From: Mxb001 sp046046455 | Lineage (GTDB): Bacteria; Actinomycetota; Actinomycetes; S36-B12 | Direction of reading: 5' to 3' | Length of the DNA: 64,000 nt | Assembly: GCA_046046455.1 (NCBI GenBank) | Contig: JBJOJS010000095.1 | Span: 3,501 to 67,500 of the forward strand | Shown here: one piece after another, positions 32,451 to 41,109 of the stretch | Layout: each line of letters begins with the position of its first letter | Numbering within the stretch: the first letter of the stretch is position 1 | Notes under the pieces: generated by a model | The model's database searches: none | What the model saw: the letters and a program-made list of their open reading frames with translations, nothing else | What the model was told of the DNA's origin: nothing | Translations under genes and position numbers: made by a program

Positions 32451-34061
32451 GTGACGACCACTCGTATCGAGAACGCCACCGTCTGGACTGGGCACCGCCT
32501 GCCCGATGGGAGCGTCTACACGACGGACGCCGTACTCATCGCAGACGACCGCGTCATCGCCCTCGGCGCATCCGCGCGACGCTTCACGGCCGATCACGTC
32601 ATCGACGCCGGGGGCGGCTTCATCGCCCCTGCCTTCGGTGACGGCCATGTGCACCCGATCTTCGGCGGCCTGGAGCGCGAGTTCGCGCCCGTCCGCGATC
32701 ACGCGACACCGCAGGACATCGCCGCGGCGGTCGGCGCCTGGGCCAAGGCCCACCCTGAGGTCGAATGGGTGCGAGGCGAAGGCTTCGACCACACCCTCGC
32801 TCCCGAGGGCATCTTCCTCGCTTCCTGGCTCGACGCTCACGTGCCGGACCGACCTGTCGTCCTGCGGGCCACGGACTACCACACCGTCTGGGTCAACTCC
32901 GAGGCGCTGAGGCGCGCGGGGTACGGCCCCGGGGTTGCCCAGCCTCACGATGGCGAGATCGTCCTGGATGACACGGGATCACCCACCGGCACTCTGCGGG
33001 AGTGGGGCGCGTGGCGGCCCGTCTACGACCTGCTCCCCCGCCCAGCGACCGCGATGATGCTCAGCGCCGTCGACTTCGCCACAACCAGTTTTGCCTCAGC
33101 TGGGATCACCTGGGCACAGGACGCGTGGGTCGAACCCGCAGACGTCGAGACATGGATCACCGCCCTCCAGCAGGATCGAGTCCACGCTGACATCGATCTT
33201 GCCCTCTGGGCAGATCCCAACTCATGGCGTGACCAGCTCCCGCACTTCGGGGCAGCTCGCGACCGAGTAGCGCGCGACGGCCAGAGTGTCATCACAGCGC
33301 ACACGGTCAAGTTCTTCGCGGACGGTGTCATCGAGTCGGGCACGAGCGCCATGCTCGAACCCTTCTGCGACTGCCCCCACTCCAAGGGCCTGCCCAACTG
33401 GGACGCTGCGGAGATGGCTGAGGCGGTGGCGGCGATCGATGCCATGGGATTCACCGCGCACATCCATGCGATTGGCGACTACGGAGTGCGCATGGCTCTC
33501 GATGCGATCGAGCACGCAGCGCGCGTCAACCCGCCCCGTGACCGCCGCTGGATCATCGTCCACACGCAGTTGGTCGACCCGGCAGACCTTCCCCGCTTCG
33601 CCGAGTTGGGCGTCATCGCGAACTTCGAGCCCTACTGGTCCAAGTACGACTCCTGGCAATCCGAGCTCACGGCTCCGCGTCTCGGTCCGGAGCGGACGGA
33701 CCGCCAGTTCCAGACAGCGACCCTCGCCGCCCTGGGCGCGCGCATCTCCTTCGGCAGCGACTGGCCGGTGACGACCTACTCACCGCTGGAGGGAATCCAG
33801 GTCGCCGTCACGCGCAAGATGGAGCCCGACGACGATCCGTGGATGCCCGAAGAGTGCATCAGCGTCGATGACGCGCTCCTCGCGTACACCCGCGGTGTTG
33901 CCTTCCAGTCCGGGCGCGATGATGCCGGCATCCTCCGCCCGGGTGCGCGTGCCGACCTCGTCTGGATCGATGCCGATCCCCGATCCGTCGACCCGATGAC
34001 CATCGGTGCCATTCCTGTGCGGGGCACCTGGCGTCGAGGCGTGCGCACGTTCGGCACCTGA
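32451..34061 (+). CDS. YtcJ-like metal-dependent amidohydrolase
   Basis: 536 residues from the GTG at 32451, with GGAG 6 bases upstream. Amidohydrolase family 3: GGGFIAPAFGDGHVHPIFGG (HxH metal motif), VKFFADGVIESGTSAML, AHIHAIGDYGVRMALDAIE, WIIVHTQLVDPADLPRF and ISFGSDWPV (metal Asp). Family members cleave N-substituted formamides and other amide or carbamoyl bonds. It ends 1 base before the urease gamma-beta gene, so the three hydrolase genes form one operon. Substrate unknown. Confidence 0.88.
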   Translation: MTTTRIENATVWTGHRLPDGSVYTTDAVLIADDRVIALGASARRFTADHVIDAGGGFIAPAFGDGHVHPIFGGLEREFAPVRDHATPQDIAAAVGAWAKAHPEVEWVRGEGFDHTLAPEGIFLASWLDAHVPDRPVVLRATDYHTVWVNSEALRRAGYGPGVAQPHDGEIVLDDTGSPTGTLREWGAWRPVYDLLPRPATAMMLSAVDFATTSFASAGITWAQDAWVEPADVETWITALQQDRVHADIDLALWADPNSWRDQLPHFGAARDRVARDGQSVITAHTVKFFADGVIESGTSAMLEPFCDCPHSKGLPNWDAAEMAEAVAAIDAMGFTAHIHAIGDYGVRMALDAIEHAARVNPPRDRRWIIVHTQLVDPADLPRFAELGVIANFEPYWSKYDSWQSELTAPRLGPERTDRQFQTATLAALGARISFGSDWPVTTYSPLEGIQVAVTRKMEPDDDPWMPEECISVDDALLAYTRGVAFQSGRDDAGILRPGARADLVWIDADPRSVDPMTIGAIPVRGTWRRGVRTFGT

Positions 34062-34062
34062 C

Positions 34063-34797
34063 GTGGCGCTCACTCCGAGCGAGTCGGACCGCCTCCTGCT
34101 CTTCCTCCAGGGAGAGCTCGCACGCAGTCGCCGTGCACGCGGTCTGCGACTCAATGTGCCGGAGGCCACGGCGTACATCGCCGATGCCGTCTGCGAGATG
34201 GCACGCGACGGAGTCGACCTGCCCACGGTGCGCGAGCGGGCACGTCACCTGCTCCACCGCAGCGATGTCATGGACGAAGTGCCCGACCTGCTCTCCGACG
34301 TACGCGTCGAGGCGCGTTTCGATGACGGCACCCGCCTCGTCGTCGTCACGGACCTGTGGGAGACCGCGCACGAAGACGATCCCGGATCTCCCACGCCCGA
34401 AAGCGATCAGGAGATCGTGGTCCGCAATGAGGCGACCACGGCCATCGCGATCAGCTCGCACATCCACCTCGCCGAAGTGAATCCGCGATTGCGCCTCGAC
34501 CGCGAAGCCGCCTTCGGTCGTCGCCTCGCAGTCCCCGCGGGAGCTACGGTGTGGATCCCCGCGGGGGACTCGATCACCCTGCCGACGACTCGGCTGCGCG
34601 GCGATCGCATCGTCGTAGGCAACACCGGCCTCGTCGAGGGATCCGTCGATGACCCTGTGGTGCGCGAGCGCGCACTCGCCGCCCTACGCCGCTGCGGCTA
34701 CCTGGACGTCGTCGACGGGGCCGAGGTCAACGACATCGCGCAGGCAGACAGCGCCGTCGCCCAGCTGGTGGCCGAGCGCCGGGATGTCTCCTCATGA
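34063..34797 (+). CDS. ureAB: Urease gamma-beta fusion subunit (divergent)
   Basis: 244 residues from the GTG at 34063 (ALTPSESDRLLLFL, matching the family start). Residues 1-100 are the gamma subunit: RARGLRLNVPEATAYIADAVCEMARDG and RSDVMDEVPDLLSDVRVEARF. Residues about 125-200 are the beta subunit: QEIVVRNEATTAIAISSHIHLAEVN, then LRLDREAAFGRRLAVPAGATV. A gamma-beta fusion in this order is known from Helicobacter UreA. The C-terminal ~45 residues have no clear counterpart in UreB. It overlaps the alpha-subunit gene by 4 bases. Confidence 0.88.
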   Translation: MALTPSESDRLLLFLQGELARSRRARGLRLNVPEATAYIADAVCEMARDGVDLPTVRERARHLLHRSDVMDEVPDLLSDVRVEARFDDGTRLVVVTDLWETAHEDDPGSPTPESDQEIVVRNEATTAIAISSHIHLAEVNPRLRLDREAAFGRRLAVPAGATVWIPAGDSITLPTTRLRGDRIVVGNTGLVEGSVDDPVVRERALAALRRCGYLDVVDGAEVNDIAQADSAVAQLVAERRDVSS

Positions 34798-36437
34798 GCG
34801 GCTACGGCCCCCGACCGGGCGACGTGATCCGCCTCGGGGCGACCGGCCTACGCCTGGGCATCCCCCAGCGCGTCGATGACGCAGGCGATGAATTCCACGT
34901 CGGATTCGCCAAGACCGGACGCGACGGGATCGGGCTCGCACCGGTCACCACTCGGGAGTCCTGCGATCTCGTGATCACCAATGCCATCGTGCTCGACCCG
35001 GTCGACGGGGTGCGGGTCGCGTCGATCGGGATCCGCGAGGGCCGCATCAGCGGGATCGGGCGGGCGGGCAATCCCGCCGTATCGGATGACGTCGACATCG
35101 TGGTCGGGTCCGGCACCGTCGTCGTCGACGCCGACGGGCTCATCGTCACACCGGGCGGCATCGACACCCACGTGCACGCCATGGCTCCCCGTGTCTTCGA
35201 GTCGGAGATCTCCTCCGGCGTCACGACGGTGCTCGCCCAGGAGGCCGGTCCGGTCTGGGGCGTGGGCATCAACTCCCCCTGGTTCCTCGGCATCGCTCGC
35301 GAGGCACTGGAGGCCGTCCCACTCAATGTCGGGATCCTCGGCCGCGCGTCGTCTGCGCGCCGTGCCGCACTTGACGAGGCGGCAGATGCCCACATCTGCG
35401 GGTTCAAGGTGCATGAGGACACCGGCGCGACACTGATGACGATCGACACCGCACTCCGGGTGGCTGACGACATCGACGTCCAGGTGGCACTGCACACGGA
35501 CGGACTCAACGAGACGCTCTCGGTCGCTGACACGCTAGCCGTGCTCGACGGACGCGTCGCCCACGCGTTCCACGTCGAGGGAGGCGGCGGCGGCCACGCC
35601 CCCGACGTGCTGACCCTCGCCGGTCGTGAGCACGTCATCGCCTCCTCGACCAATCCGACGCTGCCGTATGGGGTCAATGCGGCAGCAGAGACGCTGGACA
35701 TGGTGCTCTTCTGTCACGGGCTCGCCGCGGACCGCGAGAGCGACCTCCAAATCGCACGGGCGCGGATCCGCGAATCCACCATGGCGGCTGAGAATCGCCT
35801 GCACGACCTGGGGGTCATTCCGATCACGTCATCGGACGCCCTCGGCATGGGCCGTGCAGGAGAGACATGGTGGCGAACTTTCGCGATGGCCGATGCGCAG
35901 GCGACCCAGTCGGGTGACAGTCTCGAGGCATCGGACGACAACGATCGCATCCTGCGTTACCTCGCCAAGATCACCATCAATCCCGCGCTGGCCCACGGTC
36001 TCGCGCATGAGGTGGGGCGGCTTGCTGTGGGTCACCGGGCAGACATGGTGCTGTGGGATGCCCGTTCCTTCGCCGCCAAGCCGCTCCTCGTCATGGTCGC
36101 GGGATATCCCGCCTGGGGAGCGACAGGTGACCCCAACGCGACCATCGACGGTGCGGAGCCGCTGCGCCTCGCTGAACAGTTCGGCGCGCTCGGCCGAGCG
36201 CCGCGACGCCTCGGCTCGATCATCACGAATGCTCGTGCTGCCGCACACGCACCCCTGGATCGCCCAATGATCGTGACACGCGGTTGCCGCACCGTACGCA
36301 GCTCGAACATGGTGCGCCACGGCGTGCTGGGAGAGGTCGTCGTCTCCGCAGACGGGGAGGCCGTGACCTGGCAGGGGAACCCGGTGACGTGCGCCCCTAT
36401 CGGCACGGCCTCCCTGTCACGCGTCCACTACTGGTGA
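34794..36437 (+). CDS. ureC: Divergent urease alpha subunit (UreC-like)
   Basis: 547 residues (usual about 567). The nickel site is intact: H126xH128 (GGIDTHVH), K205 to be carbamylated and H207 (GFKVHED), H234 (ALHTD), H260 (FHVEGGGGGHAPD) and D348 (TSSDALGMGR). The flap C307-H308 and substrate Arg R324 are kept. It differs from standard UreC in the [20 protein letters not shown] segment, which is AQEAGPVWGVGINSPW here, about four residues shorter and with Ile in place of the pocket Ala; the Ala before the Met of SSDSQAMGR is Gly; the N-terminal 50 residues are also divergent. Urea or a related compound may be the substrate. No ureD, E, F or G is in the window. Confidence 0.88.
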   Translation: MSGYGPRPGDVIRLGATGLRLGIPQRVDDAGDEFHVGFAKTGRDGIGLAPVTTRESCDLVITNAIVLDPVDGVRVASIGIREGRISGIGRAGNPAVSDDVDIVVGSGTVVVDADGLIVTPGGIDTHVHAMAPRVFESEISSGVTTVLAQEAGPVWGVGINSPWFLGIAREALEAVPLNVGILGRASSARRAALDEAADAHICGFKVHEDTGATLMTIDTALRVADDIDVQVALHTDGLNETLSVADTLAVLDGRVAHAFHVEGGGGGHAPDVLTLAGREHVIASSTNPTLPYGVNAAAETLDMVLFCHGLAADRESDLQIARARIRESTMAAENRLHDLGVIPITSSDALGMGRAGETWWRTFAMADAQATQSGDSLEASDDNDRILRYLAKITINPALAHGLAHEVGRLAVGHRADMVLWDARSFAAKPLLVMVAGYPAWGATGDPNATIDGAEPLRLAEQFGALGRAPRRLGSIITNARAAAHAPLDRPMIVTRGCRTVRSSNMVRHGVLGEVVVSADGEAVTWQGNPVTCAPIGTASLSRVHYW

Positions 36438-36485
36438 GACCGGTGGCTGCTGGTGAGCCCGGGCTCTCGTGGCGTGCCCTGGGGC

Positions 36486-36614
36486 TCAGGCGTAGCGGGA
36501 GAAGATCGCGTCGATCTCTGCACGCTCGGCCGGGGTCATCGCGCGCTCGCGCTCACGGTCCCACAGCTGGCGGAAGGTCAGCTCCCCGTCGTTCTGCTTC
36601 TTGCGTCCAAACAT
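36486..36614 (-). CDS. Small conserved-looking 42-residue protein
   Basis: Starts MFGRKKQNDGELTF and ends with an acidic/basic helix (QLWDRERERAMTPAERAEIDAIF). The ATG at 36614 has a very strong ribosome site (GAGGAAAGGAAG) 7 bases upstream, which is the main reason to call it. No signal peptide or membrane helix. Function unknown. A longer in-frame extension to 36731 lacks such a ribosome site and is not believed. Confidence 0.65.
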   Translation of the reverse strand: MFGRKKQNDGELTFRQLWDRERERAMTPAERAEIDAIFSRYA

Positions 36615-36810
36615 GGCTCTTCCTTTCCTCCGGGCCCAGGGCTGGCGCCCGGCCCGATCGGCGGCCATGTGCCGGCCGACGCTCGGGCCTGGACCCGCGG
36701 CCCCTTGTGAGGGCCATGTAAACGGTGACATGGAGGGCCGAGCTCACGGGTCGAGGGGGTCTGAGGGCGTGGCCCAGATCACGCGTGTCGCGCGGAACCA
36801 TGCTCCTGGC

Positions 36811-36890
36811 GGCCAGCACTGTCCGGAGGCCGGCACCGTTCGGAGGCCGGCACTGTCCAGGGCCCGCACTGTCCGGGGCCGGCGCCGGCC
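36811..36890. repeat. Tandem repeat, unit GGCCGGCACTGTCCGGA
   Basis: Four units of 15-17 bases (36811-36827, 36828-36844, 36845-36860, 36861-36876) plus a partial GGCCGGCGCCGGCC end. Units differ at 2-3 bases. Noncoding; likely arisen by slippage, or a binding array. Confidence 0.75.
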
Positions 36891-36909
36891 TCATCACCTA
36901 CGCCGCATC

Positions 36910-36960
36910 CGAACTTTGGGACAAAAGCGTCACGGGGCGGCACTTTCGTCCCGAAGTTCG
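36910..36960. terminator. Long imperfect hairpin downstream of the L,D-transpeptidase
   Basis: Arms 36910-36929 and 36941-36960 pair at 17 of 20 positions plus one G-U, with an 11-base loop. It lies about 115 bases after the transpeptidase stop on the minus strand. No T-run; it may stop or stabilise the message, or be a mobile repeat of REP type. Confidence 0.5.
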
Positions 36961-37074
36961 CCGCGAGACGCATTCGAGAAGACCGCGTGACACCCCGGAA
37001 CCAGGCGTGCGAGAAGCGGGAGGGGGAGCGGCCAGGATCGCGGAGCAGAAACCCCGCGTGGACGCCCTGACGGG

Positions 37075-38583
37075 CTAGTTGTCCTGCCAGAGGGCGGAGC
37101 CGCGCTTCCACTCCGGCCAGGTGTAGTTCCAGTAGCCGGCGAGGTAGTCATCCGTGCCGATCTTGGCGGAGGTCCCGGTGTACTCGGCCACATCACCGAA
37201 CTTCGTGTTGCGCCAGATCCACTGCATGTCGCTCGGCGTCATGTTGGTGCAACCGTGCGACGTGTTGGCGTACCCGATGCTGTAGTTCCACGGGGCGTCG
37301 TGGATGTACTCGCCGTTGTCATTGACGCGGATGCCGTAGTCGACGGTGACATCCCAGCCCTCTTCCGGGTCCGGGTTGTAGAGACGCTTCGGTGAGATGT
37401 GAGCCGTGATGACCTTCGTGCCGGACTCCGTCTCCCAGCCGGCCTTGCCGCCCGAGATGGGGAACGTGCGCTCCTCTACGCCGTTGCGCGTGTACTTCAT
37501 CGTGTGCTTGTTGAGGTTGACCTTGAGGATGACCTGGTCACCCGTCGTGAAGGTCGACGTGACCTTCGGGCCGTACGCGCCCTTGGCTCCCTCGACTGAA
37601 CTGAGGTTGGCGTTGAGGGTGATCGTGGCATTGCCGGGCCAGTAGTTGCGGGGGCGGAAGACGGCCTTCTGCGAGTTGACCCAGAACCAGCCCGCCTCCC
37701 CGAAGTCCTTGTCCGATGTGACGACGAGAGCCTTCTCGACCGCTTCCTTGTTGGTGATGGGGATACCGAAGTCGACGACCAGGGGCACACCAGCGCCCAT
37801 GTTGTCCTCCTTCGGCCACACATCCAGGGTGAAGGTCTTCTCCGCGCGGCCCATCTTGAAGTTGGTGCGTCCGCCCGGAACGAGTGCGCCGGAGGGATCG
37901 GTGACGGTGACCCACAGACGGCGCGCTGGGGGCAGCGGCTCGGTCACCCAGGTACGAGCCTTGGTGGTCTCGCGAACGGGGACGGAGAAGGAAGCATCCT
38001 TCTTGTCGACGATCGAGATGGTGGCGCCCTCGGGGACGTTGCGCAGCTTGAGCACGCTGCCGGGCTTCAGGGTGATGACCTTCGCGCCGTGCGGCTTGCC
38101 GAGCGGCTGACCCGCGACCTCGAAAACGACGGTGCGCACCGGTGGCGGCGGCGGGGCGATCCTGAACTCCACCGGCGCGGACGCCGCGCCGACACCGTCG
38201 GCGCTCACCGCACGAAGGGCAACGGAGTAGGGCTGCCCGGGCTGAATGCCCGGGATCGTCACCGGGCTCGTGGTCACCGCGGGATCGAAGGCGACCCACT
38301 TGCCACCCTGGTCAGCCCACTCGTAGTTGGTGATCGCCTTATCGGTAGCAGGCGCCGTGAAGGAGATGATGGCGGAGTCGGTCCCGAGTGCCACCTTCAG
38401 ACCGGTGGGCGCGGGCAGGCTCGCATCGACGGGGGGTTCCGCCGGATCCACGGGGGTCGTCGGATCTTCATTGACCACGACATTGCTCGGCCCTGTCGAG
38501 GACTCCGCCAGTGCCGGAGCCTGCACGAGACCTGCAGCGAGAGCCGCAGTCACGACAGCGATGGCGAGGCGGGCGGGTCGCAC
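37075..38583 (-). CDS. Secreted L,D-transpeptidase with fibronectin/Ig-like domains
   Basis: 502 residues. Signal peptide to about 26 (PALA-ES), Pro/Asp-rich spacer, a fibronectin-III-like domain (about 55-145), an Ig-like domain, then the actinobacterial Ldt Ig domain (KTFTLDVWPKEDNMGAGVPL, KALVVTSDKDFGEAGWFW) and the YkuD catalytic domain. The catalytic motif is HDAPWNYSIGYANTSHGCTNM with Cys445. It forms 3-3 cross-links in peptidoglycan or attaches proteins. A CRP/GlxR-like site lies 107 bases upstream. Confidence 0.93.
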   Translation of the reverse strand: MRPARLAIAVVTAALAAGLVQAPALAESSTGPSNVVVNEDPTTPVDPAEPPVDASLPAPTGLKVALGTDSAIISFTAPATDKAITNYEWADQGGKWVAFDPAVTTSPVTIPGIQPGQPYSVALRAVSADGVGAASAPVEFRIAPPPPPVRTVVFEVAGQPLGKPHGAKVITLKPGSVLKLRNVPEGATISIVDKKDASFSVPVRETTKARTWVTEPLPPARRLWVTVTDPSGALVPGGRTNFKMGRAEKTFTLDVWPKEDNMGAGVPLVVDFGIPITNKEAVEKALVVTSDKDFGEAGWFWVNSQKAVFRPRNYWPGNATITLNANLSSVEGAKGAYGPKVTSTFTTGDQVILKVNLNKHTMKYTRNGVEERTFPISGGKAGWETESGTKVITAHISPKRLYNPDPEEGWDVTVDYGIRVNDNGEYIHDAPWNYSIGYANTSHGCTNMTPSDMQWIWRNTKFGDVAEYTGTSAKIGTDDYLAGYWNYTWPEWKRGSALWQDN

Positions 38584-38689
38584 GAGTCCTCCAGGGCGGC
38601 TAGGGGCATGTTCTGTCCCAGCATTATGGGGGACCGATGGGGCCCGAGTCGCCCTGAGGGGCCAGGGTCCTCCGTCGGCGCGTCGGGAC

Positions 38690-38705
38690 TGTGAGCGCCG
38701 TCACA
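38690..38705. promoter_or_regulatory. CRP/GlxR-like site upstream of the L,D-transpeptidase
   Basis: TGTGA-GCGCCG-TCACA is a perfect match to the cAMP-receptor consensus TGTGA-N6-TCACA, extended by C and G at the flanks. It lies between the acyl-CoA ligase stop and the transpeptidase start, both on the minus strand. Confidence 0.55.
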
Positions 38706-38751
38706 GCCCGCGGGGGACGGATATCCCGTGGGCCGGGACGGACGCCCGCGC

Positions 38752-40305
38752 TCACGCGCCCTGATCGCGCAGCATCCGCCTGAGGATCTTGCCCGAGGGG
38801 GACTTCGGAATGCTGTCGATGAAGACGACGTCGTGCACCACCTTGTACGTCGCCACGTGTTGGCGGGTGAACTCGGTGATCTCGGACGCTGCGACGTCCT
38901 GACCCGGCTTGAGCACCACGTAGGCGCGGGGCAGCTCGCCCGCCTCGTCGTCGGAAATCCCGATAACGGCAGCATCAGCGACCGCGGGGTGGGTGAGGAG
39001 AAGCGCCTCGAGCTCCGCGGGCGCTACCTGGAAGCCCTTGACCTTGATGAGCTCCTTGACCCGGTCGACGATGGTGAGGTGGCCATCGGCGTCGATGACC
39101 CCAACGTCACCCGTGTGCAGCCAGCCGTCGGCGTCGATCGTCGCAGCGGTGGCCTCGGGATTGTTGAGGTAGCCCTTCATCACCATCGGTCCGCGCACCC
39201 AGAGCTCTCCCTCAGCGTCGACCGGCTGGTCCTCCCCCGTGGTCGGATCCACGATGCGGCACTCGGCGTTGGGCACCGTGACGCCCGACGTACCCGCCTT
39301 GAACTGACCCTGCGGCGTGAGATGGGAGACCGGACTCATCTCCGTCATGCCGTAGCCCTGGACGACCTCGCAGTGAATGCGATTGCCCGCCTCGAGCGCG
39401 AGCTCCGCGCTGAGAGGTGCGGCTCCGGAGAAGACCTGCTTCAGGGAAGACAGGTCGTAGTTGTCGACGAGGGGGTGCTTGGCCAGGGCGAGCACGATGG
39501 GCGGCACGGCGAAGAATCGGGTCACCTGACGCTCCTGGATGATCCCCAGCGCCTGCTCGAGGTCGAAGCGAGGCAGCGTCACGATGGTGATGCCCTGGGC
39601 GAGGAGGCCATTCATGAGCACCTGCATGCCGTAGATATGGAAGAAGGGCAGCACGGCCAGCGCGACCTCGCCCTCCTCTACCGCCAGGCCCGACTCGATC
39701 TGGCACAGGTTGGCGACGAGATTGCGGTGGGTGAGCATCACTCCCTTGGGGAAGCCTGTGGTTCCCGACGAATACGGCAGCACCACCACGTGCTCGTGGG
39801 TGTCCACCGGCACCTGAGCGATGGGCTCGCCAAGCAGCGCCGTCACGGGGAGCGTGCCCTCCGGAGCCTCGCCGATCACGACGATGTCCTGCACGTCCGT
39901 GCCCTCGGCCGCCTCCCGGGCGACATCGACGAACATGCCGATCGTGATGAGCAGCACCGACCCGGAGTCGCGCAACTGGAAGCGCACCTCCTCCGCGGTG
40001 TACGTCGGGTTGATCGTGCTCACCGCCACGCCGGCGACTGCCGCACCGTGGAAGGCGACGGCGTACTCGGGGATGTTGGGGGCCATGAGCGCGATCGTGT
40101 CGCCGGGTCCGAGGCCGCGTGCGGCGAGCCCACCGGCGAAGCTGGCGATCATCGCCGCAAGTTGCCCGTAGGTGTAGGTGCGTCCCGTGGGTCCATCGAT
40201 GAGCGCGGGTCGGTCGGGCGCACGATCAGCCCACCGGAGCACGTGCTCGGTGACCGTGATGTCGGGAATGTCGACATCGGGGAACGGGCTGCGATGGATG
40301 ATCAT
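38752..40305 (-). CDS. Acyl-CoA ligase, 4-coumarate:CoA ligase-like
   Basis: 517 residues of the adenylate-forming family. AMP motif YSSGTTGFPKGVMLTH, YGMTEMSPVSHL, GWLHTGDVGVID, DRVKELIKVKGFQVAP and the catalytic Lys in SPSGKILRR. It activates a carboxylic acid as AMP ester and makes the CoA thioester. It is the last gene of the chain that begins with the FMN reductase; the SDR gene ends 13 bases upstream. The acid substrate, aryl or fatty, is not evident. Confidence 0.92.
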   Translation of the reverse strand: MIIHRSPFPDVDIPDITVTEHVLRWADRAPDRPALIDGPTGRTYTYGQLAAMIASFAGGLAARGLGPGDTIALMAPNIPEYAVAFHGAAVAGVAVSTINPTYTAEEVRFQLRDSGSVLLITIGMFVDVAREAAEGTDVQDIVVIGEAPEGTLPVTALLGEPIAQVPVDTHEHVVVLPYSSGTTGFPKGVMLTHRNLVANLCQIESGLAVEEGEVALAVLPFFHIYGMQVLMNGLLAQGITIVTLPRFDLEQALGIIQERQVTRFFAVPPIVLALAKHPLVDNYDLSSLKQVFSGAAPLSAELALEAGNRIHCEVVQGYGMTEMSPVSHLTPQGQFKAGTSGVTVPNAECRIVDPTTGEDQPVDAEGELWVRGPMVMKGYLNNPEATAATIDADGWLHTGDVGVIDADGHLTIVDRVKELIKVKGFQVAPAELEALLLTHPAVADAAVIGISDDEAGELPRAYVVLKPGQDVAASEITEFTRQHVATYKVVHDVVFIDSIPKSPSGKILRRMLRDQGA

Positions 40306-40318
40306 GTGGACTCCTGAT

Positions 40319-41080
40319 CTAGAGATGGATCCCCCGGGTGAGCGCCCCGTCGACGACGAGGTTGGTGCCGGTCGTGAAACTCGAGATGGGACAGGCGAGG
40401 AAGACGACGGCCGCGGCCATCTCCTCCGGGGTGCCCATGCGCCCGGTGGGGTTGAGCCCGAGCGCCGTGGCGAAGAGGTCCGGGTTGCCGTGCTTGATGG
40501 ACTCCCAGACGCCGCCCTCGAAATAGGTGTTACCGGGCGAGACGGTGTTTGCGCGGATGCCCTTGTCGGCGAGTTGGTTCGCGAGGCCCTGCGTGTAGGC
40601 GACGAGCGCGGTCTTGATCGTGCCGTAGGGACCGGCCGCGAAGTCCACCTCGCGTCCGCTGACGCTGGAGATCGTCACGATCGATCCGTGGGTGCTCTTC
40701 TCGAGGTAGGGCATCGCTGCCTTGACGAGTCGCACCGTGCCGAGGAGGTCGACGTTGATCGACGCCTCCCAGTTGTCCTCCGTGTCGGGGATGGCGAGCG
40801 CACTCACATTGCTCACGATGATGTCGATGCCACCGAGCTCCGCAGCCGAGGTAGTGACCCAGTCCTGGATCGCCTGGGCGTCGCCGACATCGACGACGGA
40901 GCCGTGGGCACGAGCTGCGGATCCGCCCAGTGCCTGGGTGGTCTCCGCGACCGCATCGGCAGAACGGGCACAGAAGGCGACGTTGACGCCCTCATCGAGG
41001 AACGCCGATACGACGGCGCGTCCGATGCCTCGAGTGCCGCCGGTGACGAGCGCATTGAGGCCCTGGGCCTTGAGATCCAT
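40319..41080 (-). CDS. Short-chain dehydrogenase/reductase
   Basis: 253 residues from the ATG at 41080, with GAAGGAG 6 bases upstream. Rossmann motif VTGGTRGIGRAVV, NVSALAIP in place of the usual NNAG, catalytic Ser in TISSVSG and YGTIK as the YxxxK pair. Classical SDR oxidoreductase. Its place between an acetamidase and an acyl-CoA ligase suggests a catabolic step. Confidence 0.92.
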   Translation of the reverse strand: MDLKAQGLNALVTGGTRGIGRAVVSAFLDEGVNVAFCARSADAVAETTQALGGSAARAHGSVVDVGDAQAIQDWVTTSAAELGGIDIIVSNVSALAIPDTEDNWEASINVDLLGTVRLVKAAMPYLEKSTHGSIVTISSVSGREVDFAAGPYGTIKTALVAYTQGLANQLADKGIRANTVSPGNTYFEGGVWESIKHGNPDLFATALGLNPTGRMGTPEEMAAAVVFLACPISSFTTGTNLVVDGALTRGIHL

Positions 41081-41109
41081 CGTGTCTCCTTCGACTGAGT
41101 GAGGTGGCG

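Larger units (their letters stand above)
36615..37074. other. 460-base spacer with repeats and no gene
   Basis: The stretch between the 42-residue gene and the L,D-transpeptidase gene carries no convincing coding frame. It holds a short CCATGT-N8-ACATGG palindrome (36714-36733), a 16/17-base tandem repeat (36811-36890) and a long imperfect hairpin (36910-36960). Confidence 0.7.

Noticed and set aside
36486..36731. 81-residue version of the small gene
   Set aside because: The extension has no ribosome site and unrelated composition; the 42-residue start has a very strong one.
38728..40317. Long plus-strand frame (529 residues) opposite the acyl-CoA ligase
   Set aside because: Translation shows no domain and is Arg/His/Asp-rich, typical of an antisense shadow; the minus strand encodes a clear ligase with all motifs.
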